This document shows positions 11,609 through 20,693 of a DNA stretch of 22,500 bases, one piece after another. How positions within the stretch are numbered: the stretch's first letter is position 1; each line of letters starts with the position of its first letter. The notes below the pieces were generated by a model. It saw only the letters and a program-made list of their open reading frames with translations, was not told the origin of the DNA and made no database searches. The translations under genes and the position numbers were made by a program. The stretch is taken from assembly GCA_034096865.1 (NCBI GenBank), contig JAWQFJ010000543.1, forward strand, positions 65,197-87,696, in the 5' to 3' direction. The stretch is from Theodoxus fluviatilis (lineage: Eukaryota > Mollusca > Gastropoda > Cycloneritida > Neritidae).

Positions 11609-11700
11609 AAGAAAACACACATGCACGCATACACACACATACGCACGCACACACATACACACGCACATACGCACGCACACACATACACACACACACACCA
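11609..11700. repeat. CA/ACGC microsatellite
   Basis: CA-rich repeat with ATAC and GCAC interruptions. A 28-bp unit starting ACGCACGCACACACATACAC at 11641 recurs at 11669. Confidence 0.94.
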
Positions 11701-12194
11701 CCCACCCCCAGAGCCAGGTAACCATGACAGAGAAGGGTAAGGGAGGCAGCCTGGCCCGCAGTTGTTCAACATCTACACCACCACACCCTAGGACGGACTC
11801 AGGTGACGCAGCTTTCCGCATCACGACGTACACGGTCGCCACCACGCAGGAGAGGGGAAGATGAAAACTGTTTATTCATGATGGAGGAAGTTGCTATACA
11901 AACACCACTTCACCTGAACCCTTTTTGCATCACAGGACACCCTCTGTACCAGCCACCGCACCCAATCCTCATCCTCCTACTACTCAACAACTCCTATGAA
12001 TGCACAATACACAGCCTTCCTACCTAGGAACCTTACAGCAGGAAGCCAATAAAAGGCTACTCTCCCTCTGTCAAAGACGAAACGTGGTAACTGGTTGGCA
12101 ATCGTGACTCAACCTCTGAGGTCGTGAAACTCAGCTTTTATTACGGCGTCAATTGTTACCTTGATTCAAGTGCTTCTTTGAAGTGTCTGTGAGA

Positions 12195-12195
<1 letters not shown>
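11701..12195. other. Unique sequence, nothing recognised
   Basis: No repeat, RNA or coding signal that I can support. An AATAAA hexamer occurs near 12049 with no associated gene. Confidence 0.5.

Positions 12196-12267
<72 letters not shown>
12196..12267. repeat. GT microsatellite
   Basis: Pure GT run of about 72 bases. Confidence 0.98.
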
Positions 12268-12272
<5 letters not shown>

Positions 12273-12651
12273 GTGTTGTTATGTACGTTGGATACAATTC
12301 CATTTGTGCCTCATTTGTTGCTGTTGCAATGCTTTGAAAAACGAAAATGAAGGACAAATTCAAGTATTGCAGTTTGCCAACAGTTTGGTCCATGGGTGTA
12401 ATATGCCATGAAGTATGACAGAGGCAATGGGCTGGGCTGGGCTGGGCTGGGCTGGAGGGAACCAAGCCCAGAAATATTGTGGTCCTTTGGGAAAGCTCTA
12501 TTTTTATGTTTGGTTTTTGTTGTCACATGTTTTGTTCTAGTACATCATTTGTATGTTATGTATATATTGAGAAGATCCTCTGTGTTCCCTGCCAATTGTT
12601 GCAGGTTATGGTTTTGTGAAAAAAGGAGTGATACAGTGATGTATATATATA
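12268..12651. other. CpG-poor unique stretch with GGGCT repeat
   Basis: Five GGG triplets separated by CT lie at 12429-12451 (a GGGCT pentanucleotide repeat and canonical G-quadruplex pattern). The rest is AT-rich, low in CpG, and ends in a short TATATATA run immediately before the Helitron-like element. Confidence 0.6.
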
Positions 12652-12910
12652 CTAGCCGCTTCGCGGCCAGGCAATGCGCAAAGCATCAAAGCCACATTCA
12701 AAGCCAAATTCTGCAGCCGCCATTTTGTTTTTCTCATTACGTAACCATAACCAAAAATGTGTTCACAGATCTTCATTATTTGACTTTACCAACCCACACA
12801 CCAAATTTCGGTCAAATCGGAGCACTTTGAGTTTTCGGCGGCCATCTTGTTTGTGCCTACTTCCTACCCACACACCAAATTTCGGTCAAATCGGAGCACT
12901 TAGAGTTTTC

Positions 12911-12953
12911 GGCGGCCATCTTGTTTGTGCCCACTTCCGGTTACCATGGCAAC
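12911..12953 (+). promoter_or_regulatory. YY1-ETS-RFX motif cluster 1
   Basis: GGCGGCCATCTTG (12911-12923; its complement contains the YY1 core AAGATGGC) is followed by CACTTCCGG (an ETS-type GGAAG core on the minus strand) and GTTACCATGGCAAC at 12940-12953. The last differs by one base from the palindromic RFX X-box GTTGCCATGGCAAC. Presence of the motifs is seen; binding is inferred. Confidence 0.55.
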
Positions 12954-13204
12954 ACCATTTTTTAATCCCACCATGACCTGACCCCGGCCCACACCTAACC
13001 CATACCAAGTTTTAAGTCGATGGGAACTCCTGTGTCTCAGGCGGCTTCGCCGCCTTCGACACAGTCGTCCAAATTCTTCAGCCGCCATCTTGTTTTTCTC
13101 GTGACGTAACCATGACAACCAAATTTTTTTTCACAGATCATCATCATTCCATTGTATCTACCTACACACCAAATTTCGGTCAAATCGGAGCACTTTGAGT
13201 TTTC

Positions 13205-13247
13205 GGCGGCCATCTTGTTTGTGCCCACTTCCGGTTACCATGGCAAC
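13205..13247 (+). promoter_or_regulatory. YY1-ETS-RFX motif cluster 2
   Basis: Same order and spacing as cluster 1, with the RFX-type palindrome at 13234-13247. Upstream in the same half, GTGACGTAACC near 13100-13110 resembles a CREB/ATF site. Confidence 0.55.
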
Positions 13248-13346
13248 ACCATTTTTTTAATCCCACGTTGACCTGACCCGGGTCCACATCTAACCCCATA
13301 CCAAGTTTCAAGTCGATCGGAATAAAAATGTGGAAACGTATGAGTG

Positions 13347-13384
<38 letters not shown>

Positions 13385-13583
13385 ACACACACACACAGAT
13401 AGCCGCTTCGCGGCCAGGCAATGCGCAAAGCGTCAAAGCCACATACAAAGCCAAATTCTTCAGCCACCATTTTGTTTATCTCATTACGTAACCATAACCA
13501 AAAATGTGTTCACAGATCTTCATCATTTGACTTTACCTACCCATACACCAAATTTCGGTCAAATCGGAGCACTTTGAGTTTTC

Positions 13584-13626
13584 GGCGGCCATCTTGTTTG
13601 TGCCCACTTCCGGTTACCATGGCGAC
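13584..13626 (+). promoter_or_regulatory. YY1-ETS-RFX motif cluster 3
   Basis: Same order and spacing. The RFX-type site at 13613-13626 reads GTTACCATGGCGAC, one base different from clusters 1, 2 and 4. Confidence 0.52.
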
Positions 13627-13880
13627 ACCTTTTTTTAACCCCACCATGACCTGACCCCAGCCCACATCTAACCCCATACCAAGTTTTAAGTCGATGGGAA
13701 CTCCTGTGTCTCAGGCGGCTTCGCCGCCTTCGACACAGTCGTCCAAATTCTTCAGCCGCCATTTTGTTTTTCTCGTGACGTAACCATGACAACCAAATTT
13801 TTTTTCTCACAGATCTTCATCATTTGATTGTACCTACCTACACACCAAATTTCGGTCAAATCGGAGCATTTTGAGTTTTC

Positions 13881-13933
13881 GGCGGCCATCTTGTTTGTGC
13901 CCACTTCCGGTTACCATGGCAACACCATTTTTT
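13881..13933 (+). promoter_or_regulatory. YY1-ETS-RFX motif cluster 4
   Basis: YY1-type core at 13881-13893 and RFX-type palindrome at 13920-13933, with the ETS-type CACTTCCGG between them. A GTGACGTAACC CREB/ATF-like site lies upstream in the same half. Confidence 0.55.
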
Positions 13934-14083
13934 AAACCCCACGTTGACCTGACCCCGGTCCACACCTAACCCCATACCAAGTTTCAAGTCGATCGGAATA
14001 AAACTGTGGAAACGTATGAGTGTCACACACACACACACACAGACACACACACAGACAGACAGCGAAAATATATATACAGATAT

Positions 14084-14104
14084 GGGGTGGGGTGGGGTGG
14101 GGGG
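14084..14104 (+). repeat. GGGGT repeat, G-quadruplex type
   Basis: Three GGGGT units followed by six Gs, starting three bases beyond the inferred end of the Helitron-like element. Four G runs with single-base loops fit a stable quadruplex. Confidence 0.85.
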
Positions 14105-14236
14105 TGGAAGAGAGTGAGACTTTTGAGTTTTATTGCATTAGGCCAGCGGCCCGTCACATGGGTACAGACATAATTTAATATAATATGGCAGATTTATAGC
14201 ATGAAACGTTCAACAATCACATAATGATTTTTTTCC

Positions 14237-14238
<2 letters not shown>

Positions 14239-14307
<69 letters not shown>
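14239..14307. repeat. GA microsatellite
   Basis: Pure GA run of about 69 bases. Confidence 0.98.
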
Positions 14308-14311
<4 letters not shown>

Positions 14312-16465
14312 CGCGACACGCACATCATGCATGGAGGAAGGGGCTACAAACAGCTTAACAAACTACATGGCAATACAGGACAATCATGCAGACCAGAGCA
14401 TATGACGTATTTACAGAATGACATACCCACGAGCAACTAGAGTGGAACTGACAGAGTCAAATAACCCTGGGGGCCAAGTGACCAGGCGGATGGGGAGAAA
14501 CTGCCATCCCAGACAGACAGTCATTACTGGGGATGCATGCTTTCCGTGCAGATCACTACGCGGCATTAGCTCGTGGCATTAACTCTACGGCAGCAACACT
14601 GAGCATTCACGCAGGCCGCTGATAAATAGACCATCAGTGTCCTCTGTGTAGTTGTGTACATAAAGATGCCGTCTCATGCAGCTGGTGTGGTGTGGTCCCT
14701 GCCAGTGTCACGGAAAGTGGGAGTAGGGGTTTAGTGGAGGAGAAGGTCGGGGAAGAGGCATGGCTGGGAGCTACCAGGGGAGAGGGGAAGGGGAGAGAAA
14801 GGGGGTCAGCCAAAGCATCAGACCAGAATGATTGACTTGTGCATCGATCTGCAAGGACCACACAAACTGTTCAGCAGGCTCGGGGCAGTAATGCGTGGCA
14901 TCAGATAACCGACGGGCTTTCGATCTGGGGGTAAAACGGCTGTCAGGAGTGACAATTATTCAACGATTGCACTTCAAAAACTCAACACAATTCAAATCAT
15001 TTATGAGACGAGTATCATATAAACGAAAGTGTTTTCTTTTGTTTCACAGCGTAGCAGGGCGTGGCGTTTCATACAGAAATGATACGTGTAGAATTAGGAA
15101 TACATGGTAGATAATGACACGGTAAAACTGCAACGAACAGAAAATGACGGTAATGACATACATAGATGTACGTATAAGAGCTCTCAGAACCTTGTGACGA
15201 GAGACCATGCATTAAACGAGCAAAATGCCTAATCAGCACACATACATTGAACCAGATAGCGCATACGTCATCGTTGACCCTCAAGAGCACCAGGCCCACG
15301 CAGCAGCGGTTTCCCGCTCAGGAAGGGATTTCTCACACACACTGATACTTGCGTAAGCCTAACCCCTGACTCCCTTGCAGGAAGGAAGCTGATGGCGGGA
15401 TGATGTGGAGTGAGATAGCGTTTCGCCAAGCTCATTCTGCAGCTTCTGCTTTCCCCTGGCGTCAGAGGGGATCAGCCACACGCCATCTGTATGCATGGAA
15501 ATAATTCCCCTCCTATCTGGACACAGATACTAGTCGGTTTTCCAGGCGTCCCAGCGTGATGAGGAAGGAAGACAGATAAGATGGGTTCCTGGATGCGCCA
15601 TTCTACCCACATGCAGGAGGCAGCGGGAATTATCTTACTTTCGACCTCTTCAGAGTTGCTTTAAACTTCTTCAGGATGTGGTAGCCTGGATTTCAAACCA
15701 AAAACAACTGGGCACAAGAAGTCACAACTTGGAATTAAAGGAGTTGAAGTCCTAGTCTTCTCTACAATTTAAAATAAAGTCACTACATCAGACATTGGTG
15801 GAAACGTTATTGTACATCCAGAGGGTGACGGTATAATGGGATGACGAGTCAAACTTCCTTTCGATTCTTTAGGAGTATGACACAGAATCTCATTCTCAGA
15901 CATTGCTCGTTTCCCACATTCGGATTCACTTGCACCACGGCCAACCCAGACTCATCCCACCTGAAGAAGGAAAAGTAAACTTCCCCAATGTCCTACTTTC
16001 GAAGGGCGATACACATCACGTCCGACTGCATCTGCCCTGCAGAGTCGTGACATTTGCCGGCGCAAGGCATTCTCCATAATCACGCCTTAGTAGGCATGGA
16101 TCTAACGCGTGGAATGAGGGTGAAGCCGATACGAAAGGCAACAAAGCAATTCGGCCTCATTGGGGAGAACACGATGATAGACGCTTTTCCTCAGACCTGG
16201 CTTCAATCTTTCAAGCCTTTTTAAGAAAATAAAGAACATACGAACATCGCGCAGTAAGCAACGTGTCACAACCAGCCCGCCAGGGGAAATGTGGCGTGCA
16301 CCAAAGAGCCTGGTTCTTTCGTCACGCTGATGAGGTGACAGTCTGCAACAGACCAAGGCATTTCGACACTCCGGTTTCAGGATCCAGTGGAATTAAAAGT
16401 GAACGTAAAGCGACATCGGCGACGATGACGACGAAAGACCGTGACCAGGAGACAGCGCCTACCCT
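14308..16465. other. Unique CpG-normal sequence, no gene recognised
   Basis: About 2.1 kb without long repeats. A pyrimidine tract plus CAG near 15367-15380 looks like a splice acceptor followed by about 40 open codons, but no donor or recognisable peptide supports an exon. Short open frames on both strands overlap and lack domains. Confidence 0.5.
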
Positions 16466-16512
16466 CCCCCCCCCCCCTTCCCCCTTCACCCCCCCCAAAA
16501 AGGGGGGGGGGG
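16466..16512. repeat. Poly-C / A5 / poly-G hairpin tract
   Basis: C12, then TTC5, then TTCA, then C8 (16489-16496), A5 and G11 (16502-16512). The C8 and G11 runs are complementary across the A5 loop. Confidence 0.9.
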
Positions 16513-16579
16513 ACCTTCCAACTCGGCTCCAAGTACTGGGTACAGAATCAGCTCTGACAAATTGCAGTTTCTGCCGAGG

Positions 16580-16776
16580 AGATGGATGGATAGATGGAGT
16601 TTTATGGCCTATCAGCTTTTGTAGGCTATGTAAAGCCATTCATCACGAAAATCACTAGAAGAGTTCCAAGTAGGCGCAATTCAAGTCACGATGTCCCTAT
16701 TTATTCGCCTCGTACGAATCTTGTAGGGAGACACGGTGGGTCTACACTTTTAACCCCCAGCCCACAGGGGGATCTG
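16580..16776 (+). repeat. Unnamed dispersed repeat (copy B)
   Basis: Full-length partner of the copy at 10328-10530 in the same orientation, at roughly 80% identity, with one in-frame 3-base difference near GGTGGGTC. It starts after a GATGGATGGATAGATGG run and ends shortly after CCACAGGGGG. Confidence 0.85.
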
Positions 16777-17291
16777 CCGAGGGGTCTTTATGGCATTCCC
16801 TTAACATCTTGTTCCAGACGACCAGATGATACATGACTGTTTTAAAATATGACGTCAGCGAGAGAAATGAAGGATTGGCAGATACATTTGTCACCGAAAA
16901 GTTTGGTGATGACGTTTGAGAAATCTAACATATTTCTAGTAATGCAAATATGCGGGAAAATTGTCTGTGGAGGGGTCCTCAGGCGGTGTCTTGATTGATC
17001 TACGTACATCAATCAATCAGCCCTTTGTCACCGGCATGAATATTTCCCATCAGTCATGGGGATGCGATCACGCCTCTGCCCGGCAGCGCAGCAAAGCGCC
17101 TCTATACATAACCATGTACGCCGTGACTCCCATAGGCCTTTACAGGAAGCGATGACAGCAACAATGATGGAGACAAACAGAAGTATGCAAAATAATGTGT
17201 CGCTGCTGAACAGACAGTGTTGGCAACAAAGGGTGTCAAAACATTGTCTTCAAGCACATGGATGACGATGATGTTGACGATGATGGGAGGG

Positions 17292-17293
<2 letters not shown>
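16777..17293. other. Unique sequence with short palindromes
   Basis: Contains a full CRE-type palindrome TGACGTCA at 16850-16857 and a 9-bp inverted repeat TTGATTGAT/ATCAATCAA at 16991-17016. No coding signal was recognised. Confidence 0.5.
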
Positions 17294-17358
<65 letters not shown>

Positions 17359-17392
17359 GAGAGAGACAGAGAGAGAGAGAGACAGAGAGAGC
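17294..17392. repeat. GA microsatellite with 16-bp GACA period
   Basis: Pure GA run to about 17350, then three units in which a C replaces a G every 16 bases (17351, 17367, 17383). Confidence 0.96.
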
Positions 17393-17670
17393 AAAGCAGA
17401 TGAGCAATAGGAGCAACAGTACACGCAGCAGTAGGAAGATCAGCACAAGCAGAAAGAGGAAAGGAACATGGACGTGTAGGACCGGAAGCAGAAGGAAAGG
17501 GGGCTGGAATAGATATAGCAGGAATGGAGGGCAAGGAGCTGAAAGGGAAAAGGGAGAACGTAGAGAAGCAATACGATCAAGAGCGGAAGAAACAAGATCG
17601 ACAACGAGTACGAGGAGGAAAATGAGGAATGAAGAAATAAGAGACCAGGAGGACATGCAAAAACACTAAG
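17393..17670. other. Long purine-rich stretch
   Basis: A/G-dominated, non-periodic sequence directly downstream of the GA array. The plus strand keeps a frame open from 17217 to 17669 (150 codons), rich in R, E, K and S with no recognisable domain. Purine bias alone suppresses plus-strand stops in some frames, so I do not call a gene. Confidence 0.6.
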
Positions 17671-19374
17671 ACGAGGCGAACAGCCAATAATAAAAGAGCA
17701 GAAAGTGGTGAATGTACTAACCACAACAGAACTAATGACAGTGAACCGGTGATTCCGGGCACATTCAGGACATTCTCTCGCAACATCTAAAATAGAAGAT
17801 GACGTTCTCTGGGATTGATCGCCATCCTTTCTCCTGAGCTGATGCTGAGAGGTCAGCATAATAACAAAAAAGCTGTTTGGACGACTCCGTTCCTATGGAG
17901 ACATTGCCAATTCCAGCGCGCACGTAGCCAATAATTCTCAAAACGGTGGTGCTGAGTGGCTGCAACCGAGTTGCAAATGAGGAAGTCGAAACAGCAGAAA
18001 GCTGTTCCTGGTGCCGATCAGTCCTGGCACGTGGCTGCCTCAAATGCTGCAAATGTGGCGATGCCGGGAAACAGCAAGTCCCTGGCGGCTACGGCAAACC
18101 TGGCTCTTTGCAGGTCAGAGTGACACTGTGGCCTGCTGACGTCAGGCAATGACCAACCTCTCTAACGTGCTCCACTTTCATATCAAACGCTGGTGGTATA
18201 ACCCGGCAGAAAATCAGCACACAACTACCTTAGTACCTACATGTATAGATTTATTTTAGTTTTTAAAAAACCGGATGCGAACATTGTTTGAGATACAAAC
18301 AGACAGTATATGGTTGGAGGCCATCGATGCCCCTTTTATCAGCTAAAACCACTGACTGATGGGTTTTCGAGGACATACAGCAGTAGCCCCACCAGGACTG
18401 GGCCCAAGCAGCCACAGATGCCACCAAGGGATGCGTGGACAAACTTCGGTCATTTAGACCCGATTGGGATTGAAATTCCCGTTGAAGATCTGGGGCCCAA
18501 CCCACAAGAAGCAAATAACTACTCGCCTGACCCATCGTTTCCAACTCTGAGACATTTCTACCTTCCTCTACCGACATCACAAACAAAAAAATTCCTTTGA
18601 TTAATGCAATACTCCCTGGTTTCCAATTGAGGCAAATATAAACTCGTAAGAAATATGCCAAGGATGAACCAGACAAACCATTTTCTTCAGATTGGCAGCT
18701 GAATGAGAAATTCCTTAATAGATTCCTGATCATTAAAAACGACTTCCACAAAGCCGCTGGCAAACAGGAGTCTGCGCTAGTTCCTGTACACAAAATGGCA
18801 AGTTCAGCCCAGCCAAGGCCCCTGCACATACAAGGCAAGCTCTCCAGACGTGAGGGACCTGCAGGAGTCAGCCTGGGAAAAGGTAAAGCCAGGGTGGCCT
18901 CATTGGCAGTAAAATGCGTCGACGTCCCTGCTAAGCCCTATGTGTGCATACGTCAAACTGGAAAGCCATCAAGGAAGAAGTCAGGCTCCATCAGCCCCGT
19001 TCAAGCCTGTGGCTGAACCGCTCGATCCACGGCATCGACTGGCAGCCAACTTTTGAAGACCTGCCAGACGTTCGAGGAAGGCAGACGTCATAAGAGTTTT
19101 GTGAGCAATCAAGCCAAGTTAAAATCAAAATAGCCTTTTGTATTCTTAAAAAAGAAAACTTTGGCCATGAGTGAAACTGTACATTAATGCTGCTGCAATG
19201 TTGAAGACAAACAGAGGATTTCGCTCTGAATTAGTGCAGTCCCAAAGTTTCAAACGTTTGCCTGTCGATCAGGCCAGTGACTGACGACTCACGAGACAGA
19301 AATAATAATGACTACAATGATGATGCAACTTTTATGCGAGTCATAGTCAAACTCTGCCCAATGTCAGTGATAAA

Positions 19375-19377
<3 letters not shown>
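17671..19377. other. Unique CpG-normal sequence, no gene recognised
   Basis: Includes a TGACGTCA palindrome at 18137-18144. A minus-strand frame of 191 codons (18263-18838) is the longest non-repetitive open frame in the window. It shows no recognisable domain, and a frame of this length is expected occasionally by chance in 22.5 kb on two strands. Confidence 0.5.
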
Positions 19378-19425
<48 letters not shown>

Positions 19426-19448
19426 ACTCACTCACTCACTCACTCACT

Positions 19449-19510
<62 letters not shown>
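19378..19510. repeat. Compound CT / CACT / CA microsatellite
   Basis: CT run (19378-19420), then CACT tetranucleotides (about 19421-19451), then a CA run to 19510. The tetranucleotide is a chimera of the two flanking motifs. The array coincides with the left edge of the CpG-depleted domain. Confidence 0.97.
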
Positions 19511-19511
<1 letters not shown>

Positions 19512-20653
19512 CCCCAACAGTCCACAGACAGCTCTTGTCCCATCTCCCTTGTGGATACTAGCATTAATATGTTTCTTTCTCCATTACATGGACTGAATCC
19601 TTATTTCATCACAGAACATTTTTCTACTACATGTATACATGTAAAGGCAACATTGTCCTAAACAGCGGTAAGTCCCATCATCTCCTTAAACATGATCCCA
19701 AAATTGCAGCTAGCCTTTCCTGTTTTCATTGCATTTCTCTTTTTGTCACTGTTTTTCCTTACGTCCATGTCTGGTGATTAATCCCTTTCAACTATCATGT
19801 CAATAACCATCTATTAGACCACACAGTCTGTACAAACACAAGTTTTTATTTATATCCACAAAACGTGACTTCTTCTTAAAATATATCTATCATTAATGTC
19901 TTAGAATGACAACTGTGATGTGTCTGTCTTCATGATTTATTACAATTGCCTCATGTCCTAGAATGAGACACACCTGAACTAATGGCCAGGCTATCTTACA
20001 CTTTCTTGCTACCATTGCCTGAAGAAAAAAAAAGCTTTATTTTGCAGCGGTAAATTTTCCTCCTTCCCTCACATCAGCAAGTGTCACATCAAAGGCTGTA
20101 AACTTTTTTTTATCAACAAAATATCTTGCATTATCAATCATTATCACTCATGTAGGTGGGGAAAAGGGAGTTGTGGGTGGGTGGGTATACAAAAAATTGC
20201 CTTACAGTTACAACTATCAAAGGCAGGAGTTCAATAAAATTTTCCATTCCAAACAGAGTATCTGATAGGAGATATAGTGACAATATGGTATCTACATCCT
20301 TGCAGTTACAGGGGGTGCACACTCAGGGTTGCCAAGTTCAATGCAAAACCATCACAACAGAAATCATGACACTATCTAACTCCTCATCTTGTCCCTGGCA
20401 AATCAAAGAAATAGCTGTTCTTGTGGCCTAGGCAACACTGCAAAGTGATCAGTTCACTCTTTGAAGCTTCATAAAGCATCACATGATCAGTCATTGGTAA
20501 TATTGGGGCTTTGGTGCCCTTGATATTCAACAAGGCCAATGTCTTGAAACTCAAAGGGGGGTATATAATTCCATGCTCCAAAGTAAGTCTTGGGACACTT
20601 AAATCATCAATTATGATTGTGCAAATTTATCCCACTGAAACATGACATGAACA

Positions 20654-20684
<31 letters not shown>

Positions 20685-20693
20685 AAAAAAAAA
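20654..20693. repeat. Poly-C / poly-A tract
   Basis: C21 at 20654-20674 directly followed by A19 at 20675-20693. Exact lengths are uncertain because of homopolymer error. Confidence 0.93.

Larger units (their letters stand above)
12653..13399 (-). repeat. Tandem unit L of the Helitron-like element
   Basis: Contains two related halves (12653-13029 and 13065-13399) separated by a hairpin at 13030-13064, and ends in a CA/GACA microsatellite at about 13350-13398. The left half has a further 74-bp tandem duplication (12792-12865 and 12866-12939), which accounts for most of the extra length over unit R. Confidence 0.93.
12652..14080 (-). mobile_element. Tandem Helitron-like non-autonomous element
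   Basis: Two head-to-tail copies, 12653-13399 (747 bases) and 13400-14080 (681 bases), look about 95% identical. Each begins on the plus strand with TAGCCGCTTCGCGGCCAGG and ends in CA/GACA microsatellite. Read on the minus strand, the element starts TCTGTATATATATTTTCGC at 14080 after an A. It ends with a GCCGC/GCGGC hairpin and CTAG at 12652, followed by T. TC at the start, CTRR at the end and insertion between A and T are Helitron hallmarks. The hairpin touches CTAG instead of lying some bases upstream, so a Helentron-type relative is possible. No Rep/helicase frame is present. Repeat status is certain; class is inferred. Confidence 0.6.
13400..14080 (-). repeat. Tandem unit R of the Helitron-like element
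   Basis: Same architecture as unit L without the 74-bp duplication: halves at 13400-13703 and 13739-14022, hairpin at 13704-13738, CA/GACA microsatellite at about 14023-14062, then a GCGAAAATATATATACAGA end. Confidence 0.93.

Noticed and set aside
12653..14080. CRISPR-like array, because of regular repeats
   Set aside because: Repeats are about 300 and 700 bases long with microsatellite joints, not short repeats with unique spacers, and the sequence is eukaryotic in character.
14118..14170. Possible fourth copy of the dispersed repeat (GAGTTTTATTGCATTAGGCC)
   Set aside because: Only a short AT-rich match; the downstream conserved blocks are missing.
15361..15510. Pyrimidine tract plus CAG followed by about 40 open codons
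   Set aside because: No donor, no recognisable peptide and no neighbouring exon.
18263..18838. 191-codon minus-strand frame
   Set aside because: No recognisable domain, an overlapping plus-strand frame is also open, and the length is within chance expectation for the window.
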